Shown in pieces: positions 8,449 to 16,443 of a stretch of 64,000 bases of DNA (position 1 is its first letter; each line of letters starts with the position of its first letter). Location of the stretch: positions 1,241,672 to 1,305,671 of the forward strand of contig LR698958.1 in NCBI GenBank assembly GCA_902381685.1, given 5' to 3'. Both the position numbers and the translations under genes were made by a program. Source of the DNA: Lachnospiraceae bacterium. Its GTDB lineage: Bacteria; Bacillota; Clostridia; Lachnospirales; Lachnospiraceae. The notes under the pieces were generated by a model. The model was not told the origin of the DNA and searched no databases. It saw only the letters and a list, made by a program, of their open reading frames with translations.

Positions 8449-9459
8449 TTAAAATCTTCCTTCTTCTGCTGCTTCCTGAATAGAAACTGCAACTGCAACT
8501 GTCATACCAACCATTGGGTTGTTACCTGCACCGATAAGTCCCATCATTTCTACGTGAGCAGGTACTGACGAAGAACCTGCAAACTGAGCGTCAGAATGCA
8601 TACGTCCCATAGTATCTGTCATACCGTATGAAGCAGGACCTGCAGCCATGTTATCCGGGTGAAGTGTACGTCCTGTACCACCGCCAGATGCTACTGAGAA
8701 GTATTTTTTACCCTGTTCGATACATTCTTTTTTGTATGTACCTGCTACCGGGTGCTGGAAACGTGTTGGGTTTGTTGAGTTACCTGTGATAGATACATCA
8801 ACACCTTCTTTGTGCATGATTGCAACACCTTCTGTTACATCGTTAGCACCATAGCAGTTTACTTTAGAACGAAGTCCGTCAGAGTATGATTTTCTGAATA
8901 CTTCTTTAACTTCTCCTGTGTAGTAATCCATCTCTGTCTCAACAAATGTAAATCCGTTGATTCTTGAGATAATCTGTGCTGCGTCTTTTCCAAGACCATT
9001 TAAAATAACACGTAATGGTTTTTTACGAACTTTGTTTGCTTTTTCAGCGATACCGATAGCACCTTCAGCAGCAGCGAATGATTCATGTCCTGCTAAGAAT
9101 GCGAAACAATCTGTATCTTCTTCAAGTAACATTTTCCCTAAGTTACCATGTCCTAAACCAACTTTACGCTGGTCAGCAACTGAACCCGGAATACAGAAAG
9201 CCTGAAGACCTTCTCCGATTGCAGCAGCAGCGTCAGCAGCTCTTCTGCAGTCTTTTTTAATTGCGATTGCAGCACCTACAATGTAAGCCCAGCAAGCGTT
9301 TTCAAAACAGATTGGCTGAATTCCTTTAATCTGGTCATAAACATTAAGTCCAGCGTCTTTTGTGATTTTTTCTGCCTCTTCGATAGAAGCGATACCATAA
9401 CTATTTAATACGCTATTGATTTTATCAATACGTCTTTCATATGATTCAAATAATGCCAT
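8449..9459 (-). CDS. GGGtGRT protein (uncharacterised, paired with a NifU-like protein)
   Basis: 336 residues. The family-defining GGGTGRTLHPDN motif lies at about residues 261-272. The rest has mixed alpha/beta character with Gly-rich segments (YAIVGAAIAI-like, VGLGHGNLGKM, VSITGNSTNPTRFQHP) that look like nucleotide- or cofactor-binding loops. No signal peptide or membrane helix, so cytoplasmic. AGGAGG lies 8 bases before the ATG. It follows a NifU-like gene by 18 bases, a pairing recurrent in Clostridia, which suggests a joint function around an Fe-S or other metal cofactor. The biochemical role is unknown as far as I know. Confidence 0.85.
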   Translation of the reverse strand: MALFESYERRIDKINSVLNSYGIASIEEAEKITKDAGLNVYDQIKGIQPICFENACWAYIVGAAIAIKKDCRRAADAAAAIGEGLQAFCIPGSVADQRKVGLGHGNLGKMLLEEDTDCFAFLAGHESFAAAEGAIGIAEKANKVRKKPLRVILNGLGKDAAQIISRINGFTFVETEMDYYTGEVKEVFRKSYSDGLRSKVNCYGANDVTEGVAIMHKEGVDVSITGNSTNPTRFQHPVAGTYKKECIEQGKKYFSVASGGGTGRTLHPDNMAAGPASYGMTDTMGRMHSDAQFAGSSSVPAHVEMMGLIGAGNNPMVGMTVAVAVSIQEAAEEGRF

Positions 9460-9477
9460 TTTTACGTCCTCCTTCTC

Positions 9478-10170
9478 TTACTCTGCTCTTGGATCGATAA
9501 TCTTAACAGCATCAGCAACACGACCATACTGTCCTTTTGCTTTTTCCCATGCTGTGTTAGGGTCATCGCCTTTTTTGATAAAGTCTGTTAATTTTCCAAG
9601 ACTTACGAACTGGTATCCGATGATTTCATCGTTTTCATCTAAAGCGATACCTGTTACATAACCTTCAGCCATTTCAAGATAACGAGGTCCTTTTGCTAAT
9701 GTTCCGTACATTGTACCAACCTGAGAACGAAGTCCTTTTCCTAAATCTTCAAGACCTGCTCCTACCGGAAGTCCATCTTCTGAGAATGCACTCTGTGTAC
9801 GTCCGTAAACGATCTGTAAGAATAATTCTCTCATTGCTGTGTTGATGGCATCACAAACTAAGTCTGTGTTCAATGCTTCTAAGATTGTTTTTCCCGGAAG
9901 AATTTCAGAAGCCATTGCTGCTGAGTGAGTCATTCCTGAACAGCCGATAGTTTCTACCAATGCTTCCTGAATGATACCTTCTTTTACGTTTAATGTTAAT
10001 TTACAGGCTCCCTGCTGAGGTGCACACCAGCCTACACCGTGTGTTAAACCTGAAATATCTTTTACTTCTTTTGCTTTTACCCATTTTGCTTCTTCTGGGA
10101 TTGGAGCTGGTCCGTGATTAACGCCTTGAGCAACTGGACACATTGTTTGTACTTCATGTGAATAAATCAT
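9478..10170 (-). CDS. NifU-like iron-sulfur cluster assembly scaffold family protein
   Basis: 230 residues. The middle part resembles the NifU/IscU N-terminal fold: WCAPQQGACKL (about 48-58), ALVETIGCSGMTHSAAMASE (about 71-90) and LVCDAINTAM (about 104-113). Each contains a cysteine where scaffold proteins carry cluster ligands, and a further Cys sits near the N-terminus (QTMCPVAQG). The C-terminal half (GYVTGIALDENDEIIGYQFV, then a helical tail) is an extension not found in IscU. It probably acts with the downstream GGGtGRT protein. RBS AAAGGAG before ATG. No isc/suf genes lie nearby, so it is likely a specialised rather than housekeeping scaffold. Confidence 0.75.
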   Translation of the reverse strand: MIYSHEVQTMCPVAQGVNHGPAPIPEEAKWVKAKEVKDISGLTHGVGWCAPQQGACKLTLNVKEGIIQEALVETIGCSGMTHSAAMASEILPGKTILEALNTDLVCDAINTAMRELFLQIVYGRTQSAFSEDGLPVGAGLEDLGKGLRSQVGTMYGTLAKGPRYLEMAEGYVTGIALDENDEIIGYQFVSLGKLTDFIKKGDDPNTAWEKAKGQYGRVADAVKIIDPRAE

Positions 10171-10365
10171 GATAAAACTCCTTTCAACTCTGTATGATTT
10201 TTTCTTTAACAGTGTTCGTTATATCTTTAACACCATATATGTCTTTATTTTCTCACAAACTTAACTTTTAGTCTATATCTTTTTCATATTTTTTTATAAT
10301 TCGACAATCTACGCTATAGTTTGTCTTATTTTTATAAATCATTGTTGAATATGACTATACTGTTT

Positions 10366-10839
10366 TTATTGTTCCGGAAGACTGTCAAGAAACAGTTTTA
10401 ATGCCTCCTCCACAGTCTCCGCACGGTTTTCTTCCCTCGTGCCTTTTAGCCGCAATTCTTTACTGTACACCTGCCCTAAAATATAGCAGGCAATATAAAT
10501 CAGCCCGACCGGTTTATCCTTTGTCCCACCCGTAGGACCTGCAATTCCCGTTGTGCTGAGCGCCACCTCTGCGTTGGCAGTTGCCGCCGCCCCGACAGCC
10601 ATTTCTTTAGCTGTCTCAGCGCTGACTGCACCATATTTTTCCAACGTATCGTGGCAAACATTTAAAATCTTTTCTTTCGCCTCATTCGAGTAAGTAATAT
10701 GCCCCTCTTCATATACAGAGGACGCCCCTGACACATTTAAAATTCTTCCTGCCAGCAGTCCACCCGTGCATGATTCCGCAGTAGTAATTTTCCACTTTTT
10801 TTCCGTCAGTTTCTGCACGATAATTTCTTCTAAATCCAT
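10366..10839 (-). CDS. CinA C-terminal-domain protein, nicotinamide-nucleotide amidohydrolase (PncC-like)
   Basis: About 157 residues, equal to the stand-alone CinA C-terminal domain. Motifs TTAESCTGGLLAGR (near the N-terminus, with the conserved Ser/Cys), GHITYSNEAKEKIL, GAVSAETAKEMA and STTGIAGPTGGT...KPVGLIYIA are diagnostic. PncC-type enzymes deamidate NMN to nicotinate mononucleotide in pyridine nucleotide recycling. The N-terminal molybdopterin-binding-like half of CinA is absent. The ATG at 10839 is preferred over the GTG at 10851 because GGGTGG is 8 bases upstream; that start lies one base after the pgsA stop, so translational coupling is likely. Last gene of rimO-pgsA-cinA. Confidence 0.88.
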   Translation of the reverse strand: MDLEEIIVQKLTEKKWKITTAESCTGGLLAGRILNVSGASSVYEEGHITYSNEAKEKILNVCHDTLEKYGAVSAETAKEMAVGAAATANAEVALSTTGIAGPTGGTKDKPVGLIYIACYILGQVYSKELRLKGTREENRAETVEEALKLFLDSLPEQ

Positions 10840-10840
10840 T

Positions 10841-11386
10841 TTACATACCACCCTGTGTCAATACCTGTTTATTTTTGGCAATATAGTCTATAAGGGAAAT
10901 AATTGTGAGTGCAAGGGAAATATAAATCAATGCTGTTTCCACTGTAGCAAACACTCCGCCTAAGTCAATGATTAGGAAAATAATCATAAGCATTTGGAAT
11001 GTTGTTTTAAATTTCCCCCAGTAACTCGCCGCAATAACAATACCATTATCGGAAGCCACAAGACGGAAACCGCTTATAATAAACTCGCGGCTGATGATAA
11101 TAATGACAATCCATGCCTGAAGTCTCCCCATTTCAACTAAACAGATCATTGCCGCCCCGACGAGCAGTTTATCTGCAAGAGGATCCATAAACTTTCCAAA
11201 ATTTGTAACTAAATTATATTTTCTTGCAATCTTTCCGTCCAATAAATCCGTGAGACTTGCCACAATAAATATACCGACTGCAATCCATTTACTTGCGTCA
11301 CCCGCAATGCCTGTATTTAACATAAATACAACAAACGGAATAATCATTATCACTCTTATTACTGTCAACTTGTTTGGTAAATTCAT
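10841..11386 (-). CDS. pgsA: CDP-diacylglycerol--glycerol-3-phosphate 3-phosphatidyltransferase
   Basis: 181 residues, the normal length for PgsA. The CDP-alcohol phosphotransferase motif is intact: DLLDGKIARKYN at about 46-57, followed by GKFMDPLADK at about 63-72 with the catalytic Asp pair. About four to five hydrophobic helices mark an integral membrane enzyme that makes phosphatidylglycerol phosphate, the committed step to phosphatidylglycerol and cardiolipin. Its ATG shares a base with the rimO stop (TAATG), so the two are translationally coupled. Confidence 0.93.
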   Translation of the reverse strand: MNLPNKLTVIRVIMIIPFVVFMLNTGIAGDASKWIAVGIFIVASLTDLLDGKIARKYNLVTNFGKFMDPLADKLLVGAAMICLVEMGRLQAWIVIIIISREFIISGFRLVASDNGIVIAASYWGKFKTTFQMLMIIFLIIDLGGVFATVETALIYISLALTIISLIDYIAKNKQVLTQGGM

Positions 11387-12708
11387 TATACAATCTCTCC
11401 TATCAAATCATATTCTAATGCACCCGTCACTCTTACTTTTGCGAAATCTCCTGACATCAGTTCTTCCTCTGTGTTGACAAAGATAAGCCCGTCCACATTC
11501 GGTGCATCTTTGTATGTTCTTCCCACATAGGCATTTTCATCTGCCACTTTTCCTTCGATGAGAACAAGCACTTCTTTCCCGATCATATCTTCCGCCAGAT
11601 CAAAAGCGATGTCCTGCTGCAGTTCCATCAACTCTGCCTGTCTGTCCTCTTTGACCTCTTCCTCTATTTGATTGTCCATAAGGGCAGCCGGAGTATCTTC
11701 CTCAGGAGAATATGTGAACACTCCCAGGCGGTCAAATTCCATCTCATCTACAAACTCCATCAATTCCTCATGCTGTTCCTTCGTTTCTCCCGGAAATCCT
11801 GTAATCAAAGTGGTGCGAAGAGTAATATCCGGAATTTCTTCCCTCAGTTTTCCAATGATTTCTTTCAACTGCGCTTTCGATGTGCGTCTTCCCATACGCT
11901 TTAATATCTCATCGCTGGCATGCTGGATAGGCAAATCCAAATAATGACAGATTTTCTTTTCCTCTTTCATTACCTGAATCAATTCGTCCGTAATCTCTTC
12001 CGGATAGCAATACAGAATACGAATCCACTGTATGCCGGAAACTTTACACAGTTCTTTCAATAATTTGTGTAAAGATTTTTCTCCGTAAATATCTTTTCCG
12101 TAGAGCGTTGTTTCCTGTGCAACTAAAATCAATTCTTTTACACCCTGTTCTGCCAGCCCTTCTGCTTCTTTTAAAAGTCTTTCCATAGGAACACTTCGGA
12201 AATTTCCACGTATCTTCGGAATAATACAATATGTGCAGTGTTTATCACACCCTTCTGCAATCTTCAGATAAGCGAAATGTCCTCCCGTTGTCACAAGACG
12301 ATTTGACTGCACAAGAGGAAGAGCGTCAATGTCAGTCATCTCCACACAGTGCCTGCCTTCCAACGCCTCATCAATCGCCTCCAATATTTTATCATACGAA
12401 GTTGTACCGAGAACCGCATCTACCTCCGGAATCTCTTCGATAATTTCTTCTTTATACCTCTGCGCAAGACACCCTGTCACAATTAGCGCTTTCAGACGCC
12501 CCTCTTTTTTCAACTCTGCCATCTCTAAAATGTTTTGAATACTCTCTTCTTTCGCATCGTGAATAAAGCAGCACGTATTAATTACAATAACATCGGCTTC
12601 CATTTCATCATTGACCATCTGATGCCCCTTTGAAGCCAGCAATCCCAGCATTACTTCCGTATCTACCAGATTTTTATCGCACCCAAGTGAAATAAATAAT
12701 ATGTTCAT
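11386..12708 (-). CDS. rimO: 30S ribosomal protein S12 (Asp89) methylthiotransferase
   Basis: 440 residues. The N-terminal UPF0004 domain begins ILFISLGCDKNLVDTEVMLG, whose CDKNLVD signature distinguishes RimO from MiaB; further cluster cysteines are in VINTCCFI and TGCLAQRY. The radical SAM CxxxCxxC is in GCDKHCTYCIIPK (about 149-161). A TRAM domain closes the protein. It modifies S12 using two [4Fe-4S] clusters and SAM. First of the rimO-pgsA-cinA run, 61 bases downstream of rpoZ; RBS GGAG before ATG. Confidence 0.95.
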   Translation of the reverse strand: MNILFISLGCDKNLVDTEVMLGLLASKGHQMVNDEMEADVIVINTCCFIHDAKEESIQNILEMAELKKEGRLKALIVTGCLAQRYKEEIIEEIPEVDAVLGTTSYDKILEAIDEALEGRHCVEMTDIDALPLVQSNRLVTTGGHFAYLKIAEGCDKHCTYCIIPKIRGNFRSVPMERLLKEAEGLAEQGVKELILVAQETTLYGKDIYGEKSLHKLLKELCKVSGIQWIRILYCYPEEITDELIQVMKEEKKICHYLDLPIQHASDEILKRMGRRTSKAQLKEIIGKLREEIPDITLRTTLITGFPGETKEQHEELMEFVDEMEFDRLGVFTYSPEEDTPAALMDNQIEEEVKEDRQAELMELQQDIAFDLAEDMIGKEVLVLIEGKVADENAYVGRTYKDAPNVDGLIFVNTEEELMSGDFAKVRVTGALEYDLIGEIV

Positions 12709-12732
12709 TCGTTTTCTCCTCTATACCTAACA

Positions 12733-12759
12733 GGGCAGATACCTCCATGGCATCTGCCC
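12733..12759 (-). promoter_or_regulatory. GC-rich hairpin between rpoZ and rimO
   Basis: GGGCAGAT (12733-12740) and ATCTGCCC (12752-12759) form an 8-bp stem. On the transcribed minus strand no U-run follows, so it may be a processing or weak attenuation structure rather than an efficient terminator. Confidence 0.45.
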
Positions 12760-12769
12760 TTTGCTTTTC

Positions 12770-13012
12770 TTATTGTTCTGAATCTTCTGCAATAATCTTA
12801 ATCTTTCCATTGTTCAATTCATCAATGGCAATTGATAACGGTTTCTCTCCGTCTTTTGTATGAACTAAAGGTGTATCTCCGTCAATTAACTGTCTTGCTC
12901 TTTTAGATGTAGCAAGCACGATAGAATAACGGCTGTTTACAATCTTTGTTGCACCTTCCTCTACATCTTGGTTTACTACTTTCATCAAATCTGTATATGA
13001 TGGGTGTAACAT
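12770..13012 (-). CDS. rpoZ: DNA-directed RNA polymerase omega subunit
   Basis: 80 residues. SRYSIVLATSKRARQLIDGD is the conserved omega core; the tail PLSIAIDELNNGKIKI matches Firmicute RpoZ. It assists RNA polymerase assembly. It follows gmk by four bases, the usual gmk-rpoZ pair, in the operon yicC-gmk-rpoZ. The SYTDLMKVV N-terminus is typical of clostridial forms. Confidence 0.92.
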   Translation of the reverse strand: MLHPSYTDLMKVVNQDVEEGATKIVNSRYSIVLATSKRARQLIDGDTPLVHTKDGEKPLSIAIDELNNGKIKIIAEDSEQ

Positions 13013-13016
13013 AATC

Positions 13017-13649
13017 TTATTCTCCTTTCGATTTTCCTTTTAATTCTTCTTCTATTTGATTCATAAAATCCTTGTTGCGAAATACTCTGTTATGTTCGCT
13101 CTGTATAATATTATGCGTTTCCTTCACGCAAATATCCAATTCATCATTTACGACAATATAGTCGTAAGCACTCATTATCTCCGCTTCTTCCGTAGCACGT
13201 TTCATGCGTGAAGCTATCACTTCCATTGTCTCTGTTCCACGCCCTACCAAACGTCTCTCCAGTTCCTTCGCACTTGGAGGAGTAACAAAAAGAAGCAGTG
13301 TATCAGGATACTTTTCTTTTACCTTTAACGCTCCCTGAATCTCTATCTCTAAGATAACATCTTTACCGGCTTCTAACTGTTCTTCAACATAAGCACGCGG
13401 AGTGCCATAATAATTACCTACATATCTAGCATACTCTATTAATTCATCTTTCGCAATCATTTTTTCAAACTCTTCAACAGTTTTAAAGAAATATTCTCTT
13501 CCATCTTCCTCTCCCTCACGCGCTTTTCTCGTTGTAGCCGATATAGATAACGCGTAGTTATCGTACTGCTTTAAAAGTTCTTTCATCAATGTTCCCTTGC
13601 CTGCTCCCGAAAAACCGGATACGACAATTAAAATACCTTTTCTCTTCAT
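13017..13649 (-). CDS. gmk: guanylate kinase
   Basis: 210 residues. P-loop GFSGAGKGTL at about 12-21; GMP-binding region SATTRKAREGEEDGREYFF at about 37-55; DVILEIEIQGALKVK carries the Walker B-like Asp/Glu. It phosphorylates GMP/dGMP to the diphosphates. Between yicC and rpoZ, a conserved Firmicute order (the remA gene often found between yicC and gmk is absent: only 12 bases separate them). Confidence 0.95.
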   Translation of the reverse strand: MKRKGILIVVSGFSGAGKGTLMKELLKQYDNYALSISATTRKAREGEEDGREYFFKTVEEFEKMIAKDELIEYARYVGNYYGTPRAYVEEQLEAGKDVILEIEIQGALKVKEKYPDTLLLFVTPPSAKELERRLVGRGTETMEVIASRMKRATEEAEIMSAYDYIVVNDELDICVKETHNIIQSEHNRVFRNKDFMNQIEEELKGKSKGE

Positions 13650-13661
13650 CTTTCTCTTCCT

Positions 13662-14540
13662 TTACTCGATATTTTGAATTTGCTCTCTCACTTTTTCTAT
13701 GCCTGTTTTTAAATCAATCGCATAGTTAGACACTTCCAAATCATTTGCCTTAGACAAAATCGTATTTGCCTCACGGTTCATCTCCTGAGCAATAAAGTCA
13801 AGTTTTCTTCCGATCCCTTCCGTCTCTTCCAAAGTGTTTTTCATATGCTCAATATGGCTTCTAAGTCTGACCGTCTCCTCGTCCGTACAAATTTTATCTG
13901 CAAAAAGCACTACCTCGGAGGCAATTCTCGACTCCTCTATCTGCGTATCTGCCAACAGTTCGTTTACTTTCATCTCTAATTTTTCTCTATACTCAGCAAC
14001 GATTTCCGGTGAGCGTTCTTCCACTTTATCCACAAGTAAAAGCATCTCGTCCAGTTTTGCAAGAAGGTCTTTCTTTAACGCTTCCCCCTCTGTAATTCTT
14101 GTGGAAACGAATTGCGAAAATGCTCCTTCAAGCGCTTTCTTAAGCACATTCCATAATTCTTCCTCATCAATCATCTGCTCTTCCATCGTAAGTACTTCCG
14201 GATAACGTGAAAGCGTGGATACCCGAATATCATTTTCCAAAGAAAATTTTTCTTCCATCTGTTTAAAATATTTCAAGTACTCTTCAGCCAATGTTTCATT
14301 ATATTTTAAAGAAACCTGATTCTCTGAAAAGTCCTCATATGTAATAAAAATATCCACTTTTCCTCTCTGTGCGTATTTTTTCAACAGATTACGAATGGAC
14401 GCTTCAAAAAAATTCAATTTTTTCGGCATACGGATATTCACATCTAAATATCTGTGATTTACCCCCTTTAATTCTACCGTAAATTTACGCTCCGCTTCAG
14501 AAATCTCACATCTTCCGAAACCTGTCATGCTTTTTATCAT
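13662..14540 (-). CDS. yicC: YicC/YloC family endoribonuclease
   Basis: 292 residues, the family's standard size. Starts with the invariant MIKSMTGFGR; the YicC-like N-terminal domain (to about 150) is followed by DUF1732, with the conserved HIEHMKNTLEE...GIGRKLDFIAQEMNREANT segment near the C-terminus, where the last stretch holds the Gln-Glu-x-x-Arg-Glu residues. Recent work assigns endoribonuclease activity to YicC/YloC. First gene of its operon, with a consensus promoter 45-73 bases upstream. Confidence 0.93.
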   Translation of the reverse strand: MIKSMTGFGRCEISEAERKFTVELKGVNHRYLDVNIRMPKKLNFFEASIRNLLKKYAQRGKVDIFITYEDFSENQVSLKYNETLAEEYLKYFKQMEEKFSLENDIRVSTLSRYPEVLTMEEQMIDEEELWNVLKKALEGAFSQFVSTRITEGEALKKDLLAKLDEMLLLVDKVEERSPEIVAEYREKLEMKVNELLADTQIEESRIASEVVLFADKICTDEETVRLRSHIEHMKNTLEETEGIGRKLDFIAQEMNREANTILSKANDLEVSNYAIDLKTGIEKVREQIQNIE

Positions 14541-14584
14541 TCTATTACCCTCTTATCGTTTATTCTATTGCATTACTGTTTTCC

Positions 14585-14613
14585 ATTATAATCTATTTGG
14601 AAAGTATCGTCAA
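14585..14613 (-). promoter_or_regulatory. sigma-A promoter of yicC-gmk-rpoZ
   Basis: Minus strand TTGACG (14608-14613), 17-bp spacer, TATAAT (14585-14590). It is back-to-back with the rqcH promoter, only four bases away. Confidence 0.82.
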
Positions 14614-14617
14614 TTCA

Positions 14618-14646
14618 TTTACTGATGAATAAAGTCATGCTATACT
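14618..14646 (+). promoter_or_regulatory. extended -10 promoter of rqcH
   Basis: TTTACT (14618-14623), 17-bp spacer ending in ATGC (extended -10), TATACT (14641-14646), about 42 bases before the rqcH start. Confidence 0.65.
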
Positions 14647-14688
14647 AAATCAGTAAATATTTAATTAACAGCAGAAAGGATTATACTT

Positions 14689-16422
14689 ATGGCTTTCGAT
14701 GGAATTACCATTTCAACTATTATACAGGAATTAAATACAACACTAAAAGACGGAAGAATCAACAAAATCGCGCAGCCGGAAGCCGATGAACTGCTTTTGA
14801 CCATAAAGACGCCAACAGGGCAGAGAAGACTTTATATTTCGGCAAGTGCATCACTTCCTTTAATTTATCTGACAGACACAAATAAACCAAGTCCGATGAC
14901 TGCGCCAAACTTCTGTATGCTTTTAAGAAAACATATAAATAACGGACGAATTACAAATATATATCAGCCAAAACTGGAGAGAATCATCTGTTTCGAGATT
15001 GAGCATTTGGACGAACTCGGCGACTTATGTAAAAAGCAATTGATTGTAGAAATTATGGGGAAACACAGCAACATCATTTTCTGCAACGATAAGGGAATGA
15101 TTATCGACAGTATCAAACACGTTTCCGCACAAATGAGTTCCGTTCGTGAAGTTCTTCCGGGGCGCCCTTATTTTATTCCGGACACAATGGAGAGACATAA
15201 CCCCCTCACCGTAACTGAAGAAGAATTTCGTACTATATTAACGGATAAACCGATGCCTCTTGGCAAGGCAGTTTATACTTCCTTTACGGGAATCAGCCCT
15301 ATTGTCGCAGAGGAAATATGTCATTTATCAGGAATTCCTTCCGAGATAACACCGCGGGAGTTGTCAGATGATATGCTGCTGCATTTTTTCAATCAATTTT
15401 CACTCTATTTTGATTCGGTAAAAGAAAAAGATTTTCACCCTGCCATCTACTATCGGGGACAGGAACCCGTTGAATTTTCCTGCCTTCCTATTTCACATTA
15501 CAGCCAATATGCGGTGAAATCTTTTGAATCCGTTTCCGAACTGCTGGAAACGTATTATTCCACAAAAAATACTATCACCCGTATCCGGCAGAAATCTTCC
15601 GACTTGCGCCGTGTCGTGCAGACTGCGTTGGAGAGAAACCGCAAAAAATACGCTTTACAGACAAAGCAGCTTCGGGATACGGAGAACCGTGAAAAATACA
15701 AAGTGTACGGTGAACTTCTCCACACTTATGGATATAATGTAGAAAAAGGTGCAAAACAGTTGGAAGCACTCAACTATTATACAAACGAGATGATTACCAT
15801 TCCGCTTGACACAACGAAAACACCGATGGAAAATGCACAGAAATATTTCGACAAATACAATAAACAAAAGCGTACTTTTGAGGCGCTGAGTGAACTTATC
15901 GAAGAGACAAAAGATGATATCACTTATCTGGAATCGGTGAGCAACGCTCTTGATATCGCATTAAGCGAAAATGATCTTCTGCAGATTAAAGAAGAGTTAA
16001 TTGAGTCAGGATATGTAAGACGAAAGTTTACGAAAAAAAAGGTGAAAATCACAAACAAACCGCTTCACTATATTTCCAGTGACGGTTTCCATATTTATGT
16101 AGGAAAAAACAATATGCAGAACGAAGAACTAACCTTTCATTTCGCCGTCGGAAACGACTGGTGGTTCCACGCAAAAGGTGTTCCCGGTTCTCATGTCATC
16201 GTAAAGACAAATGGCGAAGAACTTCCTGACCGCACTTTCGAGGAAGCGGGACGACTCGCCGCTTATTATTCTAAAAACCGTGGAAATGAAAAAGTGGAAA
16301 TTGATTATATTGAGAAAAAACATGTGAAAAAACCGGCACAGGCAAAACCGGGATTTGTTATCTATCATACAAACTATTCCCTTATCATTGATTCCGATAT
16401 ATCAAAAATGGAGCAGGTTTAA
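14689..16422 (+). CDS. rqcH: NFACT protein RqcH (Rqc2/NEMF homologue)
   Basis: 577 residues. N-terminal NFACT-N (starts AFDGITISTIIQELNTTL; RPYFIPDTMERHNPL near 165), two helix-hairpin-helix and coiled-coil segments (about 270-430), and the C-terminal NFACT-R domain with GFHIYVGKNNMQNEELTF and DWWFHAKGVPGSHVI. RqcH binds 60S/50S-tRNA complexes and directs C-terminal alanine tailing of stalled chains in bacterial ribosome quality control; older annotation calls it fibronectin-binding protein. RBS GAAAGGA; monocistronic, ending in a terminator. Confidence 0.93.
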   Translation: MAFDGITISTIIQELNTTLKDGRINKIAQPEADELLLTIKTPTGQRRLYISASASLPLIYLTDTNKPSPMTAPNFCMLLRKHINNGRITNIYQPKLERIICFEIEHLDELGDLCKKQLIVEIMGKHSNIIFCNDKGMIIDSIKHVSAQMSSVREVLPGRPYFIPDTMERHNPLTVTEEEFRTILTDKPMPLGKAVYTSFTGISPIVAEEICHLSGIPSEITPRELSDDMLLHFFNQFSLYFDSVKEKDFHPAIYYRGQEPVEFSCLPISHYSQYAVKSFESVSELLETYYSTKNTITRIRQKSSDLRRVVQTALERNRKKYALQTKQLRDTENREKYKVYGELLHTYGYNVEKGAKQLEALNYYTNEMITIPLDTTKTPMENAQKYFDKYNKQKRTFEALSELIEETKDDITYLESVSNALDIALSENDLLQIKEELIESGYVRRKFTKKKVKITNKPLHYISSDGFHIYVGKNNMQNEELTFHFAVGNDWWFHAKGVPGSHVIVKTNGEELPDRTFEEAGRLAAYYSKNRGNEKVEIDYIEKKHVKKPAQAKPGFVIYHTNYSLIIDSDISKMEQV

Positions 16423-16443
16423 AACCCGCTCCGTTTTCTTTTT
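16410..16443 (+). terminator. intrinsic terminator of rqcH
   Basis: GGAGC(A)GGTT, loop TAA, AACC(C)GCTCC with one A-C mismatch, then GTTTTCTTTTT. The rqcH stop codon forms the loop. The T-run reaches the convergent lipoprotein stop. Confidence 0.85.

Noticed and set aside
10171..10365. Regulatory RNA in the 195-base leader of the NifU-like gene
   Set aside because: Only weak 5-bp stems (GACAA/TTGTC) and no known riboswitch motif could be seen.
12231..12538. Plus-strand frames opposite rimO
   Set aside because: Antisense to a well-conserved enzyme; no start signal or family resemblance.
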